Shown: in pieces, positions 33,194 to 43,456 of the stretch
Numbering within the stretch: position 1 is the first letter of the stretch
Layout of the letters: each line of letters begins with the position of its first letter
From: Planctomycetota bacterium
GTDB taxonomy: Bacteria > Planctomycetota > UBA1135 > GCA-002686595
Length of the DNA stretch: 64,000 bases
Direction: 5' to 3'
Assembly (NCBI GenBank): GCA_020638875.1
Contig: JACKHS010000004.1
Coordinates: forward strand, 124,001-188,000
The notes under the pieces: model-generated
Seen by the model: only the letters and a program-made list of their open reading frames with translations
Database searches by the model: none
Told to the model about the DNA's origin: nothing
Program-made: the position numbers and the translations under genes

Positions 33194-34090
33194 ATGCCTT
33201 ACGGGATCCAGGCCGTCGACGACGAACCGCACGGCTGCCCGCCGTGGATCGCGCGGGTCGCGGTGGTGTGCATGCTGGTCTTCGCCGTGATCGTGTTGCG
33301 CATGATCGCGGGCGTCGGCCTCGCCTACGCGCACTTCAAGGCCGCGCCGAAGTTCGCGGACTTCGTCGCCGAGCACCCCGTCGACGAGGCGCACGCGCTG
33401 GCGCTGCTGCCGCCGGGCGAGGAGCTCGCCGAGGGCCGCGCGTGGAGCGTGGGCGACGTGCCGCCGGACGCGACGATCGAGACGCTCGTCGCGCGCACGC
33501 AGGCCCACGTGTCGCACGGCGACGAGGTGCTGCTCGACGCGACGGTCGAGGTCGCGCTCGAGGTCGACGCCGCGGACGGCGCGCGCCTGCGCGCCACGGT
33601 GCGTCCGCCCGCGATCGCGACGCGCGCGGGGATGCGCGCGCTCGTGCAGGTGGGCCTCGTCGGCGACGAGCACCTGCTCGCCTCCCCGACGACGGGCGCG
33701 ACGCAGGTCGTCGTCGACGCGCTCGTCGTCGCCGGCGAGGGCCCCGACCTCGTGCGCGTGGTGCGCCTCGACGCGCCGCCGCCGGCGCTCGTCGAGCCCG
33801 AACGAGGCCTCGGCCTGCTGCGCGCGGCCCTCGGCCTCGTCTACCCGCGCGGCGAGCTGCCCGAGGAGGGCTACGTGCAGCACCTGCGCGCGGAGTGCAG
33901 CCTGACCTGGGCGCGCACCGCCAACGGCCACCAGGGGCTGTCGGTCGGCGAGTCGGAGTACACGACCAACTGCATCGAGTACTCGTACGAGTCGCGCGTG
34001 ACGCAGGAGGACGGCCGCGACGAGCTCGTCGCGACGACGCACACCTCCGCCTGGTCGCGCACCTTCCGCTGGAACGAGAGCGTCTGGTGA
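33194..34090 (+). CDS. Hypothetical single-pass membrane protein
   Basis: 298 aa; no family recognised. One membrane helix at about residues 20-45 (ARVAVVCMLVFAVIVLRMIAG) follows a short cytoplasmic N-terminus. The remaining 250 residues would lie outside and look beta-rich (VLLDATVEVALEVDAADG, YESRVTQEDGRDELVATT), ending WSRTFRWNESVW. This resembles membrane-anchored single-domain proteins of the DUF3592 kind in layout, but I cannot show homology. Isolated transcription unit between the SEC-C gene and the glycosyltransferase operon. Confidence 0.6.
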   Translation: MPYGIQAVDDEPHGCPPWIARVAVVCMLVFAVIVLRMIAGVGLAYAHFKAAPKFADFVAEHPVDEAHALALLPPGEELAEGRAWSVGDVPPDATIETLVARTQAHVSHGDEVLLDATVEVALEVDAADGARLRATVRPPAIATRAGMRALVQVGLVGDEHLLASPTTGATQVVVDALVVAGEGPDLVRVVRLDAPPPALVEPERGLGLLRAALGLVYPRGELPEEGYVQHLRAECSLTWARTANGHQGLSVGESEYTTNCIEYSYESRVTQEDGRDELVATTHTSAWSRTFRWNESVW

Positions 34091-34268
34091 CCCCACGCGG
34101 GCGCACCCGCGCCGCGCTCCTCACCCGCGCTGCACCGGCCGCTCACGCGGCGCGCGCCGACTTCGCGTTCGAGTTGCACGCGTCCTCCACCCACGATTCA
34201 CCCGCGTGGCCGATCCCTAGGGGGGCACGGAGCGCCGCACGTCGCGGCGGCCCGGCCCGGCAGACCCG

Positions 34269-35384
34269 ATGGGACGCATCCACTACAGCCTCGCCGGCGA
34301 GGGCCGCGGCCACGCCGTACGCGCGCGCACGGTCGTCGAGCACCTGCGCCGCCGCCACGACGTCACGGTGCACGCGCCGGCCGACGCGTACGACTTCCTC
34401 GCGCCGCTCTACGCGGGGACGGACGTGCGCGTCGAGCGCATCCCGGGTCTGTGCTTCGCCTATCGCGGCGAACGGCTCGACCTGCCGCGCACGATCGCGG
34501 GCGCCGCGCGCTACGCGCTGAACCTGCCGCGCGAGGTGCGGCGCCTCTCGCGGCGCCTGCGGCGCGAGCGCGTCGACCTCGTGGTGACCGACTTCGAGCC
34601 GTCGCTGCCGCGCGCGGCCAAGCTCGCCGGTGTGCCCTTCGTCAGCCTCGACCACCAGCACTTCCTGACGACCGTCGACCTCTCCGCGCTGCCGTTCGGC
34701 CTGCGCGCGTGGTCGTGGATCGCGGGGCTCGTCGTGCGCGCCTACTACTGGGGCGAGGCGGCCTCGATCGTGAGCTCGTTCCACGGCGCGCCGCCGCGGC
34801 CGGGCGCGCGTCACGCGCACCACGTCGGCGTGCTGCTGCGACCCGAGCTCGTGCGCCGCGCACCGACGCGCGCCGGCCACCTGCTCGTCTACCTGCGGCG
34901 CCAGGTCTCCGAGAACGTGCTCGCCGCGCTCGCGAACAGCCCGCTCCCGGTGCGGCTCTACGGCCTCGGCGAGCGCGCGCCGCGCGGCGCCATCGCCTTC
35001 CGCGCCGTGGACGAGGAGGGCTTCCTCGACGACCTCGCGAGCTGCGAGGCGGTCGTCAGCACCTCGGGCAACCAGCTCGTCGGCGAGGCGCTCGCCTTCG
35101 CGAAGCCCGTGCTCGCGATGCCCGAGCCCGGCAACCGCGAACAGGAGATCAACGGCTGCTTCCTCGCCGCCTCCGGCGCGGGGCGCGTGGTCGCGATGGA
35201 GCGCTTCGACGAGGCGACGCTGCGCGCGTTCCTCGGCGAGCTGGAGGCGCTGCGCGCCCACTGCGGCGCCTGCCGGCCGGACGGCACGGCGCGCACGCTG
35301 GCGCTGCTCGAGGGCTTCCTGCGCGAGACGCCCGCCCGCGCCCGTCGCCGCGCGGCCCTGCGCCCGGCCCTGGAGAGCTCCTGA
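34269..35384 (+). CDS. Glycosyltransferase, MJ1255/VC2487-like (GT-B)
   Basis: 371 aa. N-terminal YSLAGEGRGHAVRARTVVEHL carries the Gly-rich GEGxGHxxR motif typical of this nucleotide-sugar glycosyltransferase group. VDLVVTDFEPSLPRAAKLAG and SLDHQHFLTT follow. The C-terminal Rossmann domain shows LLVYLRRQ, SCEAVVSTSGNQLVGEAL and AMPEPGNREQEINGCFL, matching the donor-binding site of MurG/UGT-type enzymes. No membrane helix. First gene of an operon with a radical SAM enzyme and an LpxH-like phosphoesterase; together they suggest synthesis of an envelope glycolipid or similar product. Confidence 0.8.
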   Translation: MGRIHYSLAGEGRGHAVRARTVVEHLRRRHDVTVHAPADAYDFLAPLYAGTDVRVERIPGLCFAYRGERLDLPRTIAGAARYALNLPREVRRLSRRLRRERVDLVVTDFEPSLPRAAKLAGVPFVSLDHQHFLTTVDLSALPFGLRAWSWIAGLVVRAYYWGEAASIVSSFHGAPPRPGARHAHHVGVLLRPELVRRAPTRAGHLLVYLRRQVSENVLAALANSPLPVRLYGLGERAPRGAIAFRAVDEEGFLDDLASCEAVVSTSGNQLVGEALAFAKPVLAMPEPGNREQEINGCFLAASGAGRVVAMERFDEATLRAFLGELEALRAHCGACRPDGTARTLALLEGFLRETPARARRRAALRPALESS

Positions 35385-35386
35385 GC

Positions 35387-36496
35387 ATGCGCGGCCTGTC
35401 CCTCCTGCGCACGATCGGCAGCCACCAGCGCTCGGACGGCGAGCGCCGCCCGCGGCTCCTGACGCACACGGTGACGTTCAAGTGCAACGCGCGCTGCGTG
35501 ATGTGCGACTCGTGGCGGCTGAGCGGCAAGGGCGACCTCACGCTGGACGAGGTCGACGCTGTCTACGCCCAGCTCCCGCGGCTCGACGCCGTGCGGCTGA
35601 CCGGCGGCGAGCCGTTCGTGCGCGCCGACTTCGCGGAGCTGGTCGAGCTCGCGCAGCGCCGCCTGCGCCCGCTGCAACTGCACGTCACCACCAACGGCTT
35701 CCTCACGGACGCGGTCGTCGCGTTCTGCGAGCAGCGCACGCGCACGCAGCCGCTCGACCTGCTCGTGTCGCTCGACGGCGTCGGCGCGACGCATGACCGC
35801 ATCCGCGGCCGTGCGGGCGCGTGGACGGCGACGTACGAGACGCTGCGCCGACTCGCGCCGCGCGCCGGCGAGCTCGGCCTGCGCCTGCGCGTGAACCAGA
35901 CCATCGTCGACGCCGAGGGGCTCGACGCGTATCGCGAGCTGCGAGCCGCGCTCGCGCCGCTCGGGCTGCGGCCGCAGGTCGTGCTCGCCTACGCCGAGAG
36001 CGCGATGTACAGCACCGAGCGCGACCTGGACCTCGTGCCCGACGACGCGAGCGGGTACGAGGCCTTCGGCGACCTCGAGGAGCGCGACCTGCGCGCGCTG
36101 CTCGACCTCGTCGAGGCCGACCTCGACGCGCTGCCCTTCCTCGACCGTCAGGCGAAGCGCTACTACCTGCGCGGCCTGCGCGCGCGCGCGCTCGGCGAAG
36201 GTCCGCGCCTCGCCCCGCCCTGCGTCGCCCTGCACAGCCACCTGCGGCTCCTGCCCAACGGCGACGTCCCGACGTGCCAGTTCAGCACCAAGGTCGTCGG
36301 CAACCTGCGCGAGGCGAGTTTCGACTCGGTCTGGACCTCGCTGCGCGCCGAAGAACGCCGCGCCTTCGTGCGAGCGTGTCCGGGGTGCTGGGCCGAGTGC
36401 GAGGTGCTGCCCAGCGCCGTCTACAGCGGCGACCTCTTCCTGCATCGCCTGCGCAAGCGCGCGGGCTCGCGGCCCGAGGCCGCCTACCTCACATGA
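35387..36496 (+). CDS. Radical SAM/SPASM-domain protein
   Basis: 369 aa, ATG two bases after the glycosyltransferase stop, with a GGAGAG Shine-Dalgarno at 9 nt spacing. The cluster motif CNARCVMC (CxxxCxxC, about residues 29-36) and LTGGEPFVR are classical radical SAM. TTNGFLTDAV and LLVSLDGVGATHDRIRG continue the barrel. The C-terminus has a SPASM-type auxiliary region (CVALHSHLRLLPNGDVPTC, VVGNLREASFDSVW, CPGCWAEC). SPASM enzymes modify peptides, sugars or lipids; the target here is probably the product of the adjacent glycosyltransferase. Overlaps the next gene by 4 nt. Confidence 0.85.
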   Translation: MRGLSLLRTIGSHQRSDGERRPRLLTHTVTFKCNARCVMCDSWRLSGKGDLTLDEVDAVYAQLPRLDAVRLTGGEPFVRADFAELVELAQRRLRPLQLHVTTNGFLTDAVVAFCEQRTRTQPLDLLVSLDGVGATHDRIRGRAGAWTATYETLRRLAPRAGELGLRLRVNQTIVDAEGLDAYRELRAALAPLGLRPQVVLAYAESAMYSTERDLDLVPDDASGYEAFGDLEERDLRALLDLVEADLDALPFLDRQAKRYYLRGLRARALGEGPRLAPPCVALHSHLRLLPNGDVPTCQFSTKVVGNLREASFDSVWTSLRAEERRAFVRACPGCWAECEVLPSAVYSGDLFLHRLRKRAGSRPEAAYLT

Positions 36497-37413
36497 TCCA
36501 ATACCGATCCGACGACGAGCGGCGACAGGCGAGCCTCGCCGAGGTGCTGCTCGGCAACCACGGCCTCGGCCGGCGCGGCGCGGGCGCGACCAAGCGGCGC
36601 TACCGCGCGGTGTTCCTGTCCGACGTGCACCTGGGGGCGCGCGCCGCCAAGGTCGAGTTCCTGAGCGACTTCCTCGCCGAGCTCGAGACCGAGCACCTGT
36701 ACCTGGTGGGCGACATCATCGACGAGTGGAAGCTGCGCCGGAGCTTCCACTGGCCGTCTTCGCACGGGCGCGTGCTGCGCCGCTTCGCCGAGCTCGCCGA
36801 CGCGGGCGTGGACGTGGTCTACCTGACCGGCAACCACGACGCCTCGCTGCGCATGCCCGGCGCGCTGCCCGACAGCCGCGTGCGCTGCGTCGACGAGGTC
36901 GTGCACGAGACCGCCGACGGCCGCCGTCTGCTCGTGCTGCACGGCGACGCCTTCGACGCGCACGCCGACGGTCAGGCGTGGCACGTGCGTCTCGGAGAGC
37001 GGGCCTACGAGCTCGCGCTGGGGCTCAACCACGCCTACAACGGCGTCGCGCGGCTGTTCGGCGCCGACTACCGCTCGGTGTCGCTCTACCTCAAGCAGCT
37101 CGTCAAGCAGGCCGTGCGGGCGATCGATCGCTTCGAGCGCGGGGCCGTGGCCGCCTGCCGCGAGCGCGGCCTCGACGGCGTGGTCTGCGGCCACATCCAC
37201 AAGGCCGAGCTGCGCGAGCTGGAGGGCTACCTCTACGCGAACACCGGCGATTGGGTCGAGAGCTGCACGGCGCTGGTCGAGCACCTCGACGGTCGCCTCG
37301 AGCTCCTGCAGTGGCGCGCGGGCCGCGCCGTCCCGATCGACCCCGCGCGGCGCGTCGCCGCGGTCGACCCGCGCGCGGCGCGCGGCGTCGGGCTGCGCGA
37401 AGCGACCGCGTGA
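36493..37413 (+). CDS. LpxH-like metallophosphoesterase
   Basis: 306 aa; ATG overlaps the radical SAM stop (ATGA). All calcineurin-like metal motifs are present: LSDVHLGAR, VGDIIDEW, TGNHDAS, LVLHGDAFDAH and GHIHKAE. GDIIDxW and GNHD in this spacing, with the AYNGVARLFGADYRSVS segment, are typical of UDP-2,3-diacylglucosamine diphosphatase-like enzymes. Cytoplasmic (no signal). The C-terminal 40 residues are basic. Likely acts in lipid A or another glycolipid pathway with its operon partners; LpxH activity itself is not proven by sequence. Confidence 0.82.
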   Translation: MIQYRSDDERRQASLAEVLLGNHGLGRRGAGATKRRYRAVFLSDVHLGARAAKVEFLSDFLAELETEHLYLVGDIIDEWKLRRSFHWPSSHGRVLRRFAELADAGVDVVYLTGNHDASLRMPGALPDSRVRCVDEVVHETADGRRLLVLHGDAFDAHADGQAWHVRLGERAYELALGLNHAYNGVARLFGADYRSVSLYLKQLVKQAVRAIDRFERGAVAACRERGLDGVVCGHIHKAELRELEGYLYANTGDWVESCTALVEHLDGRLELLQWRAGRAVPIDPARRVAAVDPRAARGVGLREATA

Positions 37414-37457
37414 GCGCTCCCCACGCCGCGTCGAGGACGCGGTAGGATCCGCGCGCC

Positions 37458-39131
37458 ATGAAGCACCTTCGGACTCCGCTCGGCAGCTTGCTGATCGCCG
37501 CGCTGCTCGTCGCGCCGCTCTGCGCGCAGGACGCGCCCGTCCCCGCGCCCGAGCGGCCCAAGCTCGTGTTGTTCCTCGTCGTCGACCAGCTCCGCGGCGA
37601 CTACCTGCCGCGCTACGAGTCGCGCCTGGGCGAGGGCGGCTTCCGCCGGCTGCGGCGCGAGGGCGTGTGGTACGCGGACGCCCACTACCGGCACGCGACG
37701 ACCTTCACCGCGGCGGGGCACGCGACGCTCGTGACCGGCGCAGGGCCCTCGGGCCACGGCATGGCGGCCAACAACTGGGCGGAGCGGGCGACGCTCGAGC
37801 GCGTGTACTGCGTCGAGGACGCGAGGCAGCACCTGCTCGATCGCCCCGAGACGAAGCCGCACACCGGCACGAGCCCGAGGAACCTCGACACGCTGACGAT
37901 CGGGGACGAGCTCATCCTCGCGAGCGGCGGCGCGGCGCGCGTGTTCGGCGTGAGCTTCAAGGACCGCGGCGCGATCCTCCCGGCGGGCAAGCTCGGCAAG
38001 GCCTTCTGGTACTCGAAGCTCACCGGCGGGTTCACGAGCAGCAGCTACTACTACCCGGCGCTGCCCGAGTGGGCCGAGGCCTGGAACGGCCCCCACGCCG
38101 CCGGCGGGGCCTTCACCTGGGACCTTTCCGCGCCGCGCGAGGGCTACGTCTACGCCGACCAGGACGACCGCGACTTCGAGCTACCGCCGAGCGGCATGGG
38201 GCGCACCTTCCCGCACGAGGTCGACGCGGAGCACGCTCGCGGGGCGATCTCGAGCACGCCGCTCGCCGACGAGCTGACGGTCGCCTTTGCGCTCGAGCTG
38301 CTGGCTCGCGAGGGTCTCGGCCGGGGGACGGCGACCGACATGCTGGCGATCAGCCTGTCGTGCACCGACTACATCGGCCACGCCTTCGGGCCCAACAGCC
38401 TCGAGGCCGAGGACAACTTCCTGCGCCTCGACGCGACCCTCGAGCGCTTGCTCGACGGCGTCGACGCGACCGTCGGACTCGCGCGCACGGTCGTCGTGCT
38501 CAGCTCCGACCACGGCGTCGCTGCCGCGCCCGAGCACGTCAACCGCGGCACCGAGTGCGGCGACGCGCAGGCCGGCCGGTTCCTCGCCGACGAGCTGCTC
38601 GCCGAGGTCGAGGCCGAGGTGCGCCGGGACCTCGGCGCGCCGGCCGGCGGCGAGCGCTGGGCGCCGGTCTACTGGAACCCGTGCGTCTACCTCGACGAGG
38701 CGGCCATCCGCGCCGCGGGTCGCTACCCCGACGTGGTGGCGCGGGCTTTCGCCGCCCGGTTCGCCGAGCGCCCCGGGATCGCCTGGGCCTTCCCGCGCGC
38801 CGACCTCGAGCGCGGCCTCGTGCCGCACACGCGCGTCGGCGACGCGGTGATGCGCGCGTTCCACCGCACGCGCTCGGGCGACGTGACCCTGGTCCCCGCG
38901 CCGAACTGGCAGGTGGCCGCGGTGCGCGACGAGGACGCCACGATGCACGGCACGCCGTGGAGCTACGACACGCACGTGCCGATCCTGCTCGCCGGCCCCG
39001 GCCTCGGCCACGGCGTCGTGCGCGAGCGCGTTGCGCCCTCGGACATCGCGCCGACCCTCGCCGTGCTGCTCGGCATCGAGGCCCCGCCCGCGTGCGACGG
39101 CCGTGTGCTGCCGGGCGCGCTGGTGCGGTAG
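37458..39131 (+). CDS. Exported PafA-type alkaline phosphatase
   Basis: 557 aa. Signal peptide residues 1-24 (LLIAALLVAPLCAQD). Alkaline phosphatase superfamily, PafA group. The metal Asp is in VVDQLRGDYLPRY (D43). The nucleophile is Thr84 in TFTAAGHATLVTG, not the Ser of E. coli PhoA. N105 lies in ANNWAE, and K168/R170 are in SFKDRGAILPAG, the positions that define PafA phosphate-monoester hydrolysis. Further metal ligands are in SCTDYIGHAFGP, SSDHGV and HGTPWSYDTHVPI. Probably releases phosphate from organic monoesters in the periplasm. Followed by a hairpin terminator. Confidence 0.87.
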   Translation: MKHLRTPLGSLLIAALLVAPLCAQDAPVPAPERPKLVLFLVVDQLRGDYLPRYESRLGEGGFRRLRREGVWYADAHYRHATTFTAAGHATLVTGAGPSGHGMAANNWAERATLERVYCVEDARQHLLDRPETKPHTGTSPRNLDTLTIGDELILASGGAARVFGVSFKDRGAILPAGKLGKAFWYSKLTGGFTSSSYYYPALPEWAEAWNGPHAAGGAFTWDLSAPREGYVYADQDDRDFELPPSGMGRTFPHEVDAEHARGAISSTPLADELTVAFALELLAREGLGRGTATDMLAISLSCTDYIGHAFGPNSLEAEDNFLRLDATLERLLDGVDATVGLARTVVVLSSDHGVAAAPEHVNRGTECGDAQAGRFLADELLAEVEAEVRRDLGAPAGGERWAPVYWNPCVYLDEAAIRAAGRYPDVVARAFAARFAERPGIAWAFPRADLERGLVPHTRVGDAVMRAFHRTRSGDVTLVPAPNWQVAAVRDEDATMHGTPWSYDTHVPILLAGPGLGHGVVRERVAPSDIAPTLAVLLGIEAPPACDGRVLPGALVR

Positions 39132-39144
39132 GCGCCGCACGAAC

Positions 39145-39187
39145 GCGCGCGCCCCGGCGATCCGCGCAGGACCGCCGGGGCGCGCGC
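39145..39187. terminator. GC-rich terminator hairpin between convergent genes
   Basis: 15-bp perfect stem (39145-39159 with 39173-39187), 13-nt loop. T tails are short on both sides (CTTCG, GTTCG). Serves the convergent pafA-like and OlsB-like genes. Confidence 0.55.
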
Positions 39188-39201
39188 CTTCGCGGCCAGG
39201 C

Positions 39202-40017
39202 CTACGCGTCCGCCAGCCCCGCCGTCAGCGAGGCGTAGAAGCGCGCGCGGACGTCGCCGATGTCGATCAGCGTCAGGAAGTCGACCGTGCCGAACTCGGC
39301 GTCGAGCGCGGGCTCGCTGCAGATGCGGGCGCCGTGGCGCATGTACGCGTCGAAGAGCGGCGGCAGCGCGAACTCGCCGGTGAAGTAGCGGTAGCGGTCG
39401 GGCTCGCAGCGGAAGCCCTCGCGCACGGGGACGACGAGGTCCTGGCGCACGAAGCCCTCGCGGTCGAGCCAGTCGTAGGCGCGCCAGCCCTCCTCGGCGT
39501 CGGTGGTCGAGAGCGAGGAGCAGCCGAGCATCCAGCGCTTCTGGTTCCAGCGCCCGTAGACCGCGAGGCCGCGCCAGAGCAGGAACAGCACGCGGCGGTT
39601 GCGGTGCGGCTTCTCGATGCAGGCGCGGCCGAGCTCGACGCTGTCGTCGAGCAGGCTCGCGGGCAGGCTGGCGAGCTCGAACTCGTTGTGCGAGTAGTAG
39701 CCCAGACCCGCCGCCGCGCGGTCGTGCGTCTGCATGCGGTACGTGCCGACGAGCGCGCCCGTCTCGACGTCCTCGACCATCAGGTGGTCGCACTGCGCGT
39801 CGTAGCGGTCGCGGTCGAGGCCGGTGAGGTGCGACTCGACGAGGCCCTCCTGCAGCTCCACGTTGAAGACGCGGAAGCGCAGGCGCTGGCAGGCCTCGAG
39901 GTCGGCCGCCGTGCGCTGGAAGCGCAGCCGGTAGGAGCCGAGGACCTCGTCGAGGTCGGGGGTGGTCGGGCGGAGGGCCGCCGCCGAGGAGCGAGCGTGG
40001 ACGAGGGTGCGGGTCAT
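39202..40017 (-). CDS. OlsB-like N-acyltransferase (GNAT fold)
   Basis: 271 aa. Matches the ornithine/amino-acid N-acyltransferase group that makes lyso-ornithine lipid from acyl-ACP: LRFRVFNVELQEGLVESHLTGL, DRYDAQCDHLMVED, GALVGTYRMQT, SVELGRACIEKPHR, LLWRGLAVYGRWNQ and LGCSSLSTTD. An extended C-terminus (about 60 residues) reads ALPPLFDAYMRHGARICSEPA. No OlsA acyltransferase is in the window. Phosphate-free membrane lipids would fit with the nearby phosphatases, but that link is inference. Cytoplasmic, peripheral to the membrane. Confidence 0.8.
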   Translation of the reverse strand: MTRTLVHARSSAAALRPTTPDLDEVLGSYRLRFQRTAADLEACQRLRFRVFNVELQEGLVESHLTGLDRDRYDAQCDHLMVEDVETGALVGTYRMQTHDRAAAGLGYYSHNEFELASLPASLLDDSVELGRACIEKPHRNRRVLFLLWRGLAVYGRWNQKRWMLGCSSLSTTDAEEGWRAYDWLDREGFVRQDLVVPVREGFRCEPDRYRYFTGEFALPPLFDAYMRHGARICSEPALDAEFGTVDFLTLIDIGDVRARFYASLTAGLADA

Positions 40018-40075
40018 GGTGGGTGTCGCGGGCTCATGGCGGGGGCTCTCCCCCGGGCCGTGGAGTCGAAGCAGA

Positions 40076-40104
40076 CCCCGCGCGGGTGAAGAACCTGCGC
40101 GGGG
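40076..40104 (-). terminator. Hairpin downstream of the phosphoesterase-LamG gene
   Basis: 40076-40087 pairs with 40093-40104 (one mismatch, 5-nt loop). It is GC-rich with little T tail, so only a possible terminator for the minus-strand gene ending at 40181. Confidence 0.35.
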
Positions 40105-40180
40105 CCGGTGAGAACTCCTAGCCCGGACTGTTCGTGAATCGACCGGGCTTGCCGGCGACCCCGTGGCGCCCGCCGGACCG

Positions 40181-42124
40181 CTATCGCAGGTCCACCTCGC
40201 CCTGCGCCCAGGCGTGGTTCGCGCGCCCCGAGGCGTCGGGGTGCAGCTCGCCGGTGTGCACGTCGAGGTGCAGCAGCAGCACCGTGTCGGCGTCGGTCTC
40301 GAGCCAGCCGCGCTCGGGCGTGAAGGGCGCGGTGTAGCGCGCCACGCTCGAGAGCCGCACCTCGTCGAGCTCGCCCTTCAGGAAGCTCGTCGGCCGCCCG
40401 CTGCCGTCGGGGTCCGCGCCGATCCACAGCGGCAGGTCGTTCCACGTCAGCGGCCCGGGCGCCGGGGCCTCGCCGCGCAGCGCGCCGTCGACGAACAGCC
40501 GCGCCACCGCGCCGTCCCAGGAGAGCGCCACGTGCGCCCAGCGCCCCCACGGGAAGCCGCCGTCGGCCCACACGCTCGCGTAGCCGGGCCGTCCGGCCGG
40601 CGGCAGCGCCTGCGAGTGCACGAACGCGCCGGGCGCGTCGTGGCCCTCGTCGCGCAGGAAGATGCCGAAGGCCGAGCCCTGCGTCTTCGCCATCAGCGCC
40701 ATGCGCTCGCGCGGCTCGTCGGCGCGCACCCAGGCCTCGAGCGTCAGCGCGTCGAGGCGCTGCGGCAGGTCGACGCGCAGCGCACCCTTGCCGTCGAGCG
40801 CGAGCACGTGGCTGGCCGAGGCCGGGATCGAGTTCGGTGCGTCGTACTCGGGCAGGCGCACGCGCGCCGGAACGGCGACGGCGATGGTCTGCGAGAGGCC
40901 GCTGGCGAGGTCGTACTCGAGCCGCGCCTCGAGCCGCACGTCGGGCCGCTTGCCGGCGAACCAGGGCAGGCCGCCCTGCACGGCGAGCGTGAGGTGCTTC
41001 GACTCGCCGGGTCCGAGCCGCCCGGCGTGCGTGCCGAGCTCGACCGCGTCACGCCCGACGTCGGCCAGCGACCAGCGCACGGTGCGGTCGGTGGGGTTCG
41101 CGAGGCGCACGTCGAAGGCCGCGTCGCCGTCGCGATCGGTGTAGAGCTCGGCCGTCGCCTCGGCCTCCAGCCAGTCCCCGCGGCGCAGCACGTGCATCTC
41201 GTCGAGCTCGGCGCCCGTCACCGCGTCGACGCCGTAGATCGAGCCCACCGGCAGCATCGCCATCACGACGCGGTCGCGCCGCACGTGCACGTGGTTGATG
41301 TGGTGCAGCGAGGCCGACGTGTCGAAGGTGTCGCCCGACGCGCCCGTGCGGCCGAGCGTCAGGTAGTGCACGCCGTCGACCACGCCGTCGTCGCGGTACT
41401 GGTGCGTGTGGCCGGCGAAGACCGTCACCGGCCGGCCGTCCTGCACGAACAGCTCGTGCACGCGCGGCCAGTTGGTGCCGGGGTAGTTCCAGCGCGGGTG
41501 GTGCTGGAACACGAAGATCTGCTCGGCGCGCGTCTGCGCGAGATCCTCGGCGAGCCAGGCGAGCTGTTCCTCGCCGAAGTTCTGGTTCTTCTCCGGCTCG
41601 TGGAACTCGAGCGACTCGTCGGTGAACAGCGCGACGAAGTGGCCCCACTTGTAGTCGAACGAGTAGTAGAGCGGGCCGAAGTGCTGCTTGTAGAGCGGCA
41701 TGTGCTCGCCCGGCTTCTTGGGCCGCGCGTACACGTCGTGGTTGCCGCAGACGGGGAACCACGGCGCCTCGAGGCCCTGCATGACGGCCTTGTACTCGCG
41801 CATCTGCCGCAGCCAGTCGGCGTCCTCGTTGTAGCCGTCGACGAGGTCGCCGACGGTCATCGTGAAGTCGGGCCCGAGCCGATTCGCCATCTCGACCGCG
41901 TCGCCGAGGATCGCGAGCCCCGAGTCCGGCCCGCCCGTGCGGTCGCCGAAGACGACGAAGCTGAACGCGTCGACGTCCGCGGGCGCGCGCAGCGCCACCG
42001 CGCTGTCGGTGCCCGCGCGCAGCGCGTCGCGCGCGGCGTCCACGGCGGCGACGGCGGGCTCGCGCAGGTGCGCGGTGACGAAGAGCAGGGCGAAGAGGGC
42101 GGGCAGCGCCAGGCGGGACTTCAT
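40181..42124 (-). CDS. Exported metallophosphoesterase with LamG-like domain
   Basis: 647 aa with a signal peptide (residues 1-27). A calcineurin-like phosphoesterase domain (residues 50-290) shows FVVFGDRTGG, TVGDLVDGYNED, VCGNHDVYARP, FQHHPRW and FAGHTHQYRD, so the di-metal site looks complete. A beta linker (about 300-430) leads to a concanavalin/LamG jellyroll (about 440-640; LDALTLEAWVRAD, RWAHVALSWDGAVARLFVDG, FLKGELDEVRLSSVARYT). The C-terminal lectin-like domain would bind glycans or surface polymers and target the phosphoesterase. Exported and probably extracellular. Confidence 0.85.
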   Translation of the reverse strand: MKSRLALPALFALLFVTAHLREPAVAAVDAARDALRAGTDSAVALRAPADVDAFSFVVFGDRTGGPDSGLAILGDAVEMANRLGPDFTMTVGDLVDGYNEDADWLRQMREYKAVMQGLEAPWFPVCGNHDVYARPKKPGEHMPLYKQHFGPLYYSFDYKWGHFVALFTDESLEFHEPEKNQNFGEEQLAWLAEDLAQTRAEQIFVFQHHPRWNYPGTNWPRVHELFVQDGRPVTVFAGHTHQYRDDGVVDGVHYLTLGRTGASGDTFDTSASLHHINHVHVRRDRVVMAMLPVGSIYGVDAVTGAELDEMHVLRRGDWLEAEATAELYTDRDGDAAFDVRLANPTDRTVRWSLADVGRDAVELGTHAGRLGPGESKHLTLAVQGGLPWFAGKRPDVRLEARLEYDLASGLSQTIAVAVPARVRLPEYDAPNSIPASASHVLALDGKGALRVDLPQRLDALTLEAWVRADEPRERMALMAKTQGSAFGIFLRDEGHDAPGAFVHSQALPPAGRPGYASVWADGGFPWGRWAHVALSWDGAVARLFVDGALRGEAPAPGPLTWNDLPLWIGADPDGSGRPTSFLKGELDEVRLSSVARYTAPFTPERGWLETDADTVLLLHLDVHTGELHPDASGRANHAWAQGEVDLR

Positions 42125-42154
42125 GCCCGCGAGCGTACCCGACCGCGCGTGAAG

Positions 42155-43452
<1,298 letters not shown>

Positions 43453-43456
<4 letters not shown>

